6,492 nt of DNA, taken from an uncultured Ignavibacteriota bacterium (lineage in GTDB: Bacteria; Bacteroidota; Ignavibacteria; Tepidaquicellales; Tepidaquicellaceae). The notes under the pieces were generated by a model, which saw only the letters and a list, made by a program, of their open reading frames with translations, made no database searches and was not told where the DNA came from. Below are positions 1 to 4,935 of the stretch, one piece after another. The stretch's first letter is position 1. Every line of letters begins with the position of its first letter. The stretch covers positions 1 through 6,492 of the forward strand of contig CAIUQV010000640.1 of assembly GCA_903901375.1 (NCBI GenBank), in the 5' to 3' direction. The position numbers and the translations under genes were made by a program.

Positions 1-19
1 AAGAGAATACAAACAAATA

Positions 20-42
20 CAGGGGGCGGGATACGCCCCCTG
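20..42 (-). terminator. Hairpin terminator downstream of the DUF6266-like gene
   Basis: A perfect 9-bp stem (CAGGGGGCG at 20-28 pairing with CGCCCCCTG at 34-42) encloses a 5-nt loop. Read on the minus strand it is followed by a T-rich run (positions 19 down to 1, starting TATTTGTTTG). The gene at 128-814 ends 85 bp upstream on the same strand, so this is the natural 3' end of its transcript. The T-run is interrupted by G, so termination strength is an inference. Confidence 0.6.
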
Positions 43-50
43 AGATGGAT

Positions 51-111
51 GAGGTAAAATAACAGATTACAACTGAGAACACTGAAATTACTGAGTTTGA
101 TATTTTACCTC
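51..111. repeat. Long-loop inverted repeat with internal 9-bp ACTGA periodicity
   Basis: GAGGTAAAATA (51-61) is the exact reverse complement of TATTTTACCTC (101-111): 11 bp, with a 39-nt loop. Inside the loop ACTGA occurs at 72, 81 and 90, a strict 9-bp spacing. The element lies between the stop codon of the minus-strand gene (128) and the hairpin at 20-42, so it would be in the 3' untranslated part of that transcript. Its function is unknown; mRNA 3'-end structure or a protein-binding palindrome are both possible. Confidence 0.55.
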
Positions 112-127
112 TTGTGTTCATTGTTCT

Positions 128-814
128 TTAGTTAGTTAAGTTTACAGAATAATGAACGGCTTTACCATCATCGGTAAGAGTTACGAGAGCAAAGTAGCTC
201 TTATGAGTGGTAAAGAGAGTATAGAGTTCAGAGTCCTGGTCAGACAGAGTGATGCTGAAAGACAAAGCACCAGACAGGTTTGTCGGTAGGACTGCTGATT
301 TTAACGGAATTAACATCAAAGACGGAAGTTCTTCAACAGTGGCGTCTTTGCATTTGATAACGACAGCAAGCTGAATGCCCGTTTCAATGAGCGGGTCAAT
401 GCCAGCGTTATTACCAATTGCGCTGATAGCCACAGTGACAGACGTTTCATTGATGACAACGCTAGTGGTAGTAATGTCGAACCCAAAGAGTAACGGCACA
501 ACTTTAGCGGTATCGGAAATATCTGTCGGAGTAACGTACGGATAGCTTGCTTTGAAGATACCATTGTACGGAGAAATGCTATTCGGAGTAGCATTATCCC
601 ATACGGACTTCAAAGCAGGAATCGAGTTTACAGCTTTAGAGAACCTTGCAGTATTGCCGAAGCGATGTCTGCGGTCTATTGATTTTTGATCTTTGCCCGG
701 CATGTAAGAGACCGGACGAGTTCCGATGATGGTTCTGCCATCTTTTAATCGGAAGAGAATGTCACCGACAGCTCCTGTCGGCTTTCCAAGTACTGATTTT
801 TTTAGAATACCCAT
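128..814 (-). CDS. DUF6266-like hypothetical protein
   Basis: This gene encodes 228 aa with no signal peptide or membrane segment. The N-terminus (residues 1-36) has the pattern MGIL-K-x(3)-G-x(2)-G-x-V-G-D-I-x-F-R-x(3)-G-R-T-x(5)-P, which resembles the glycine-rich opening of DUF6266-type proteins of Bacteroidota and relatives. A basic segment (about 42-62, IDRRHRFGN and following) and a conserved-looking VWDNA block (about 71-75) come next. The C-terminal half (about 105-228) is rich in T, S, V and L with alternating hydrophobic residues, suggesting a beta-sandwich of the sort found in surface or structural proteins. The molecular role is unknown. Its isoleucine codons are mostly ATT/ATC, unlike the plus-strand group at 1499-3992. 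No clear Shine-Dalgarno precedes the ATG at 814, which is chosen because the family motif begins right there. It appears to be a single-gene transcript ended by the hairpin at 20-42. Family placement is by eye and moderately sure; function is not known. Confidence 0.8.
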   Translation of the reverse strand: MGILKKSVLGKPTGAVGDILFRLKDGRTIIGTRPVSYMPGKDQKSIDRRHRFGNTARFSKAVNSIPALKSVWDNATPNSISPYNGIFKASYPYVTPTDISDTAKVVPLLFGFDITTTSVVINETSVTVAISAIGNNAGIDPLIETGIQLAVVIKCKDATVEELPSLMLIPLKSAVLPTNLSGALSFSITLSDQDSELYTLFTTHKSYFALVTLTDDGKAVHYSVNLTN

Positions 815-856
815 GATTTTATACTGAGTTTAATTGTTAATGAAAAATTTGATAAA

Positions 857-881
857 TGCAGACCGATAGAGAATGTCTGCA
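857..881. promoter_or_regulatory. Inverted repeat upstream of the DUF6266-like gene
   Basis: TGCAGAC (857-863) and GTCTGCA (875-881) are exact reverse complements separated by 11 nt. The centre lies about 55 bp upstream of the ATG at 814 on the minus strand, a position that fits either an operator or a 5'-leader hairpin. No regulator can be assigned. Confidence 0.35.
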
Positions 882-1002
882 AAGCGGACTTTACTTTTCG
901 ACGCCGAGGCGGGCGGGCACGGTAATTGAGGATTGTAACAGGGAAATTTAGTCTGATTATATTAAAATTATTTTTTGTAAATTGCGGAAATGGATGGACG
1001 AC

Positions 1003-1094
1003 AAACATACGAGGAATGAACCTATCTGGAGCGAAGTTAGAGCGCAAGGTGAACGAGAAACATACGAGAAATGAACGAGAAGCATACGAGAAGA
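1003..1094. repeat. 22-bp tandem duplication plus dispersed third copy
   Basis: Two adjacent 22-bp units (1051-1072 and 1073-1094) both begin GAACGAGAA and contain CATACGAGAA; they differ at about three positions. A partial third copy (AAACATACGAGGAATGAAC, 1003-1021) lies 30 bp upstream and matches 1058-1076 with one change. The purine-rich CGAG-containing pattern continues between the copies (GAGCGAAG, AGAGCGCAAG). No coding function is evident; it may be a degenerate dispersed repeat. Confidence 0.6.
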
Positions 1095-1263
1095 AGCGAG
1101 AAAATGGTTTGGAAATCCACTTTTTCGAGGGGTTCAGGTTGTTGCTGCGAAATATTTTCTGTATGTTTTTCATCTTTGTTGTCTTTCTACTATAAGTCAC
1201 AACGGAAAAAATATTTTTGCCATTTTTTGGGAGAGAAAAATCAAAACAGAGAAAAGATGTCCA

Positions 1264-1299
1264 CGAATTATACGAATTTTTCGAATTATACGAATTAAA
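1264..1299. repeat. Four-unit 9-bp tandem repeat (CGAATTNNN)
   Basis: CGAATT occurs at 1264, 1273, 1282 and 1291, exactly 9 bp apart, with AT-only spacers (ATA, TTT, ATA, AAA). The 9-bp period gives short repetitive reading frames on either strand, so small ORFs called across it are artefacts. From general knowledge, similar ACGAATTACACGAATT strings recur in intergenic DNA of unrelated bacteria with no settled function. Confidence 0.75.
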
Positions 1300-1450
1300 G
1301 ACAATGAGAAAAAATGAAAAAAGGATTGAAATGAATAATCAAGCAATAAATAATGATATTTTTGGGGTTTTGAAAAAAGATGGAAAAATTTTACGATTTT
1401 CGTGGCAAAAATATGAAATGTGTTGTGACTAATAGTAGGAATAGGAAGTC

Positions 1451-1472
1451 GGAGATATTAAGGAGATATTAT
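1451..1472. repeat. 11-bp direct repeat just upstream of the sigma-like gene
   Basis: GGAGATATTA occurs at 1451-1460 and again at 1462-1471, an 11-bp tandem with one difference in the eleventh base. It lies 27-48 bp before the ATG at 1499, in the probable leader. It could be a binding site for a regulator, or two extra GGAG ribosome-like sites; neither is shown. Confidence 0.45.
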
Positions 1473-1486
1473 TAACTTTTTATATT

Positions 1487-1492
1487 AGGAGA
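1487..1492 (+). promoter_or_regulatory. Ribosome binding site of the sigma-like gene
   Basis: AGGAGA lies six bases upstream of the ATG at 1499. It is one of only two clear Shine-Dalgarno sequences in the window and fixes the start of the 384-aa protein. Confidence 0.65.
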
Positions 1493-1498
1493 AATAAA

Positions 1499-2653
1499 AT
1501 GAGTGACAGCAGAAATTTCAGAGATGAAGAATCTGAACAAAACGAAAGCAGCATAAAACGAGATATTGCAGAAGAAGAACACACAGAAGAGGTATCATCG
1601 TTTGAAGATTTAATAAAGCCAGATTTTGACGAAAAACTGGGCAGGTACAGGGAGCCTGATGACGAGGATATTGAAGCCGAAGAACAGAAAAGCAGAGAAG
1701 AAGACGAAGAAACGGATTACATTGCAAGGCTAAGGAAAGATAAAAAGCTGAAAGAATATTTAGCGATAAAAAAATCAGACGGTGACCAGGAAGATGAAGA
1801 CACACCCGAACAAACAGATGATGAGGAACTTATAAAAAATGAGATACTTGAAGCGATAAGCGATGAGTGTTTTAAAGGAGATGATGAGAAAACCAAGGCA
1901 AAGAAGAGCAAAGCAATAAAAGAGTTTTTAAATTCACCCAAATACACAACTACCTGTGAAATTATTGACAGAGTATTGTATTCATATCTTGCGGGGAAGA
2001 ATTACACAGAAACCGGTGAAGACGAAATTGGCAACATGACGATAGATTATCTTAACGGAAAAAAATGGGATGTTGACAAATATCCAAATTACGGATGGCA
2101 GGTGATGTACAAATTCAAGTTTAACAGGATACCGAATTTACTGGATAAATATTTTGGAAGAAAAATAGAAGGATTAACAGATGAAGAGAAACAGGAAAGA
2201 ATCCGCGATGGAAAGAGTTTAAGAAAAGAAAGAAACGAAAAACCATATTTTGACAGATTAAACAAAGGTGAATTTGATATTGATACAAACAACAAAGGAC
2301 TTATAATAGAAGATGAGGAAAATGACAAACACACAAAGAACAGAGTTGTTTCGACAGCGTTCGAATCAGAGAAGGAAGAGAAAGAAAATGCGAGAGATAT
2401 TAAGACACTGGGAACGCTAATGATAAGATGTGAGATGGCAATAAACAAAAGTGATGATGAAGAAGTGAAGCAATTATGGGAAGCGATAAAGAGTTCAAAA
2501 GACATAAAGAAGATAAATCAGCAGGCGGCGAAAATAATGGGAAAGACAGTAAAAGAGATACAGAACATAAAGAAAAGACTAACAAGGTATTTGAGGAAAG
2601 AAATACCAGACATAAACTTCGATACTTTTTTGAAAGAAGAGTACGAAGTATAA
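1499..2653 (+). CDS. Sigma-70-like (degenerate) putative DNA-binding protein with acidic N-terminus
   Basis: This gene encodes 384 aa, probably cytoplasmic. Residues 1-130 are low-complexity and strongly acidic (runs such as EPDDEDIEAEEQ) and look disordered. Residues about 155-220 (VLYSYLAGKNY, then DEIGNMTIDYLNGKKW, then a helix ending NRIPNLLDKYFGRK) follow the layout of sigma-70 region 2 in atypical sigma-like proteins, where an acidic 'D-E-x-x-x-x-x-x-x-L-x-G-K-x-W' helix precedes a helix spanning the rest of the region. A charged linker (220-300) leads to a helical C-terminus (301-366). There IKKINQQAAKIMGKTVKEIQ followed by NIKKRLTRYLRK fits a region-4-like helix-turn-helix: K-I-N-x-x-A-A-K-I-M-G then V-x-E-I-x-N-I-K-K-R-L. 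It may direct polymerase or only bind DNA. It is first of three plus-strand genes with a charged protein and an ImmA/IrrE peptidase, suggesting it is the regulated or cleaved partner. Isoleucine is mostly ATA. The sigma assignment is by eye; a phage-type or unrelated HTH protein is the alternative. Confidence 0.75.
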   Translation: MSDSRNFRDEESEQNESSIKRDIAEEEHTEEVSSFEDLIKPDFDEKLGRYREPDDEDIEAEEQKSREEDEETDYIARLRKDKKLKEYLAIKKSDGDQEDEDTPEQTDDEELIKNEILEAISDECFKGDDEKTKAKKSKAIKEFLNSPKYTTTCEIIDRVLYSYLAGKNYTETGEDEIGNMTIDYLNGKKWDVDKYPNYGWQVMYKFKFNRIPNLLDKYFGRKIEGLTDEEKQERIRDGKSLRKERNEKPYFDRLNKGEFDIDTNNKGLIIEDEENDKHTKNRVVSTAFESEKEEKENARDIKTLGTLMIRCEMAINKSDDEEVKQLWEAIKSSKDIKKINQQAAKIMGKTVKEIQNIKKRLTRYLRKEIPDINFDTFLKEEYEV

Positions 2654-2796
2654 AAGAGATTGATTTTTATATAATATAATAACAAAACATTAGCGAAAGT
2701 AAATTTAAGAGTACGGATGTACTTTAAGCGGATTTTATTCGGATTATAGAATAAGAGAGGGTAACCGAATTTTAAAAACCGAAAATTAAAAGAATT
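2654..2796 (+). promoter_or_regulatory. 143-bp gap with hairpin and repeated CGGAT
   Basis: The gap between the first two genes is long for a tight operon. It holds a hairpin (stem 2708-2714 with 2719-2725, one G-T pair, GGAT loop), and CGGAT occurs at 2714, 2729 and 2740. No T-run follows the stem, so it is not a clear terminator. It may hold a second promoter, a leader structure or an operator for the downstream pair; no promoter boxes are assigned. No Shine-Dalgarno precedes the ATG at 2797. Confidence 0.3.
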
Positions 2797-3234
2797 ATGG
2801 AAAAAAGAGCGGCAGAGAATTTATTGGAATTCTTATCAGACCCGGAAAATTACGACAAAGAGGTCGTAGAGAAAATCGTTTCAGACAAGAAGAAACGAAG
2901 AGAGGAAGTGAAACAAAGAATATTAAAGAGCCTCGAAAGAGCAGAGACTGCAGAAACAAAAAGAAAGGAAGTGATTTCAGAAGAAAGAAAGGAAACAACA
3001 GAGCCAAAGAACAGATTTGAAGAAGGCAAAAGAAAGCAGGAAGAATTTAACAAGTATTATACAAGTGCCGGATTTTTAACAGGCGGCACAACAAACGCGA
3101 ACACAAGCGGATATCAGATAAATTACAGAGAGGGGGAAAAAGCCAGCGAAGATGAAAAGAAAGCTGCAGAAGAAAGAGACAGAAAAGCAATGGAGGTATT
3201 CAAGAAAATAAGAACGGAGGAAAAGAAAAAATGA
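2797..3234 (+). CDS. Small highly charged helical protein of the ImmA operon
   Basis: This gene encodes 145 aa and matches no family I recognise. Residues 1-15 (MEKRAAENLLEFLSD) form a short amphipathic start. Residues 20-85 are almost all K, E and R with few hydrophobics and should be a long helix or coiled coil. Residues 87-110 (YYTSAGFLTGGTTNANTSG and following) are an uncharged Gly/Thr/Asn linker with aromatic residues, followed by a second charged helix (111-145) ending in EEKKK. There is no signal peptide or membrane segment. Its stop overlaps the ATG of the peptidase gene (ATGA), so the two are translationally coupled and probably act together. Possible roles are a substrate, an inhibitor/anti-sigma partner of the upstream sigma-like protein, or a peptidase adaptor; all are inference. 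The uncharged linker is a plausible cleavage region for the peptidase. Confidence 0.75.
   Translation: MEKRAAENLLEFLSDPENYDKEVVEKIVSDKKKRREEVKQRILKSLERAETAETKRKEVISEERKETTEPKNRFEEGKRKQEEFNKYYTSAGFLTGGTTNANTSGYQINYREGEKASEDEKKAAEERDRKAMEVFKKIRTEEKKK
3216..3220 (+). promoter_or_regulatory. Ribosome binding site of the ImmA/IrrE-like gene
   Basis: GGAGG ends ten bases before the ATG at 3231, inside the 3' end of the preceding gene. Together with the 4-bp ATGA overlap it supports the chosen start. Confidence 0.6.
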
Positions 3235-3992
3235 GCGCAAGAGCGAAGGTAAATGCAAGGGAACTACTGGAAAAGTACAGCATAAAACATCCTAAGGAGA
3301 TGAATATAAGAGGGATTGCGAACGAAGAGAATCTTATGATAAAGGAAGAGGACACAAAGGGGCACATTGGAAGAATTTTTATTGAAGGTGATGCAGGAAT
3401 AATAACAATAGACAGCAAGATAAAGGAAGAAGGAAGGAAGAACTTCACTATCGGTCATGAGTTTGGACATTTCAGGTTAGCAAAAGAGAGAGAGTTTTAC
3501 TGCAACAATTCAGACATAATGAATTTCTGGCAGCACAAGAATCACGAACAGGAATCGAACATATTTGCGGCGGAATTATTAATGCCTGAAGAATGGATAA
3601 AGCAGTACGTGAAATGGAAAGGCGAAGCACTTGAAACGCTTGAAGAGGCGGCAGTGATGTTCGGGACTACTTTAAGTTCGATGTCACTAAGGTATGCAGA
3701 ATGTGGAAAGTTTCCAATGGCAGTGATATTCAGTCAGGACGGAAGAGTGAAGTGGACGAAAATAAGCGAGGACTTCCCTCATCAGTGGATAGAGAACGGG
3801 CAGAAAGTGAACGATTATTCGAAGGCATCGGAATTTTACAAAGGGAAAGATATTGGAAAAGAAAAAGATGATATATTAGCGGATGCATGGTTTGCGAAGG
3901 ACAGAAATTTTGAGAAGGGAAAGTATTTCAATGAACAGAATGTGGCGATGAAAAGACTGAATGCCGTAATAACATATGTGTGGGAATTGTAG
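3231..3992 (+). CDS. ImmA/IrrE-family (M78-type) zinc metallopeptidase
   Basis: This gene encodes 253 aa, cytoplasmic. The zinc site is HEFGH at 76-80 in the context NFTIGHEFGHFRLA, with a second block EQESNIFAAELLMP (106-119) that matches the family's E-x-E-A-N-x-F-A-x-x-L-L-M-P motif and supplies the third ligand, probably E108. After it, LEEAAVMFGTTLSSMSLRYAE (about 137-157) is the helix-turn-helix-like segment typical of ImmA/IrrE. All catalytic residues are present, so an active enzyme is expected. Characterised relatives cleave transcriptional repressors: ImmA cleaves ImmR in ICEBs1, and IrrE cleaves DdrO in Deinococcus. The usual XRE-type partner gene is absent; the gene overlaps the charged protein by 4 bp and lies downstream of the sigma-like protein, which are therefore the candidate substrates. 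The C-terminal ~90 residues are not recognised and may sense a signal. Six bases after the stop begins a truncated RHS fragment on the other strand. Confidence 0.9.
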   Translation: MSARAKVNARELLEKYSIKHPKEMNIRGIANEENLMIKEEDTKGHIGRIFIEGDAGIITIDSKIKEEGRKNFTIGHEFGHFRLAKEREFYCNNSDIMNFWQHKNHEQESNIFAAELLMPEEWIKQYVKWKGEALETLEEAAVMFGTTLSSMSLRYAECGKFPMAVIFSQDGRVKWTKISEDFPHQWIENGQKVNDYSKASEFYKGKDIGKEKDDILADAWFAKDRNFEKGKYFNEQNVAMKRLNAVITYVWEL

Positions 3993-3998
3993 AAAATA

Positions 3999-4293
3999 AA
4001 GTATATTGATCTGTTGAGCCTGTTACTTTCTTTAGTCTGTTTGTGCCAGAGTAATAGTCGTAAGAGAAATTATCGCTGTTGTAGCTGCGGGTGAGCGTTG
4101 TGAAATTTCCGTCAGGATCGTATGTGTATTCACCAACCAAATCGAAGTATTTAGAGTTGTATTTTTCAACTTTTAAAAGACGGTTAGACTTGTTCCGCCA
4201 CGGCGGATCTTCGACGTATGTATAATTAGACCTTATATCTTTATTGATATTTACGAAGTCATTACTTAAATATTTAGTTGTTATACACATTTG
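3999..4293 (-). pseudogene. Orphan RHS fragment, duplicate of the segment at 6195-6489
   Basis: On the minus strand this encodes about 97 residues (MCITTKYLSND... to ...VTGSTDQYT) that align without a gap to the first 97 residues visible of the RHS protein at the right edge; by my count 84 of 97 are identical. The DNA match runs at a constant offset of 2196 bp. The frame is intact inside the match, but a stop (TAA, 4302-4300) lies four codons upstream of the ATG at 4290, and downstream the frame leaves RHS sequence and reads into the reverse of the peptidase gene to 3928. The fragment carries YD-repeat sequence (YTYDPDGN) but lacks the RHS core and any toxin domain. It is most likely the remnant of a second RHS gene or of recombination. 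A hairpin at 4314-4340 separates it from upstream transcription, so expression is doubtful. Confidence 0.75.
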
Positions 4294-4313
4294 ACATACT
4301 TAATTTTAGAATG

Positions 4314-4340
4314 CCTTCCCAAGGAAAGACCTTGGGAAGG
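4314..4340 (-). terminator. Perfect 11-bp hairpin after the lipoprotein gene
   Basis: CCTTCCCAAGG (4314-4324) pairs exactly with CCTTGGGAAGG (4330-4340) around a 5-nt loop. It lies 52 bp beyond the stop of the minus-strand lipoprotein gene (4393), the right place for a terminator of the RHS/lipoprotein transcript. No strong T-run follows on either strand, so it could instead be a dispersed palindromic repeat or an RNA-processing hairpin. Confidence 0.45.
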
Positions 4341-4392
4341 AGAGAAGTTGATATAAATAATTATTTTACACATTGAAGAACACTATATAGTA

Positions 4393-4923
4393 TCAATAAT
4401 AAGTTATTGTTGAATCCAGGACTGACCATTTACAATTTTTCTCATCAAAAGAATATTTAAAAATGCGGTTAACATCTGTACTTCTTCCAGATCCAAATCC
4501 TAATTCGACCTTCATTTCAGTTGAATCTGCATTTACTTCTAAAATTGAAACCCCGACCACAAAAGTAAAGGAGTCCATTTCTGAAAGCACTTTAATTGGC
4601 CTTAGTTTTATAGAGTCGGGATATGCTGGTACTAAGTTTTTATTCCAATGTAAATAGAATTCCTTATTTGGCATATTAAAATTTGAAGTTATCAAATAAC
4701 CAAAATACCTGGAGCTGTCTGGTGGGGTTGGTATATTATGGTTTAAATTAATAATTTCTGATTCATATGCTGTAAAATATCTCTTTTTCTTAAGAAGATC
4801 TTCTAGCAGCAACTGAATTTTTAAAGAATAACAATTAGAAGATGCTTTATGGTTACAATTACTAAAAATGAATATAACCAAAAGACATAAACTCAAACTA
4901 TATATTCTAATTATTTTATTCAT
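4393..4923 (-). CDS. Small lipoprotein, candidate immunity protein for the RHS toxin
   Basis: This gene encodes 176 aa. Residues 1-23 are a lipoprotein-type signal: basic MNKIIR, a hydrophobic stretch of about 14 residues, then FSNC with C23 as the lipidated cysteine. The lipobox is relaxed, as often seen in Bacteroidota. The mature part has no recognised domain; it has aromatic- and charge-rich stretches and a C-terminus that looks beta-rich (about 105-170, FTFVVGVSILEV, then MKVELGFG). The ATG follows the RHS stop by 12 bp on the same strand with no Shine-Dalgarno, only AT-rich sequence. This is the standard position for an immunity gene next to an RHS effector. A membrane-anchored, periplasm-facing lipoprotein would fit protection against a toxin acting in the envelope. 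The immunity role rests on position alone; an unrelated small lipoprotein is the alternative. Confidence 0.75.
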   Translation of the reverse strand: MNKIIRIYSLSLCLLVIFIFSNCNHKASSNCYSLKIQLLLEDLLKKKRYFTAYESEIINLNHNIPTPPDSSRYFGYLITSNFNMPNKEFYLHWNKNLVPAYPDSIKLRPIKVLSEMDSFTFVVGVSILEVNADSTEMKVELGFGSGRSTDVNRIFKYSFDEKNCKWSVLDSTITYY

Positions 4924-4935
4924 AAATTTATTTTA

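Larger units (their letters stand above)
815..1498. other. 684-bp divergent intergenic region, repeat-rich, no convincing gene
   Basis: The region separates the minus-strand DUF6266-like gene from the plus-strand sigma-like operon, so it must hold both promoters, but no clear -35/-10 or Bacteroidota -33/-7 pair could be assigned. It holds an inverted repeat (857-881), a GC-rich patch with a small palindrome (about 902-921), a 22-bp tandem duplication (1051-1094) with a related copy at 1003-1021, a 9-bp CGAATT tandem repeat (1264-1299) and an 11-bp direct repeat (1451-1472). Open frames across it, such as 926-1195 plus, are built from the repeats and resemble no protein family. A 42-codon frame at 1304-1432 (MRKNEKRIEM...) ends 66 bp before the operon and could be a leader peptide, but nothing supports translation. 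Confidence 0.6.

Noticed and set aside
1003..1094. CRISPR array
   Set aside because: Only two adjacent units with no spacers between them and an imperfect third copy; no cas genes in the window.
926..1195. Plus-strand 89-codon frame with a hydrophobic C-terminus
   Set aside because: It is built largely from the 22-bp repeat and purine-rich repeat region, has no ribosome site, and resembles no family; the hydrophobic end is a T-rich DNA artefact.
802..1200. Minus-strand 132-codon frame upstream of the DUF6266-like gene
   Set aside because: It overlaps the start of the DUF6266-like gene, has biased Arg/Phe/Ser content typical of a noncoding frame, and matches no family.
1071..1432. Overlapping small plus-strand frames across the CGAATT array
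   Set aside because: Their NYTN/ELYEF-type repeats are direct translations of the 9-bp DNA repeat, and two frames compete over the same DNA.
2089..2505. Ser/Phe/Leu-rich minus-strand frames opposite the plus-strand operon
   Set aside because: They are the complements of Lys/Glu-rich coding sequence; long antisense frames of this composition are expected by-products.
4382..4409. Small AT palindromes (ACTATATAGT and CAATAA/TTATTG) at the lipoprotein gene's 3' end
   Set aside because: Short AT-only symmetry is expected by chance here, and the second overlaps coding sequence and stop codon.
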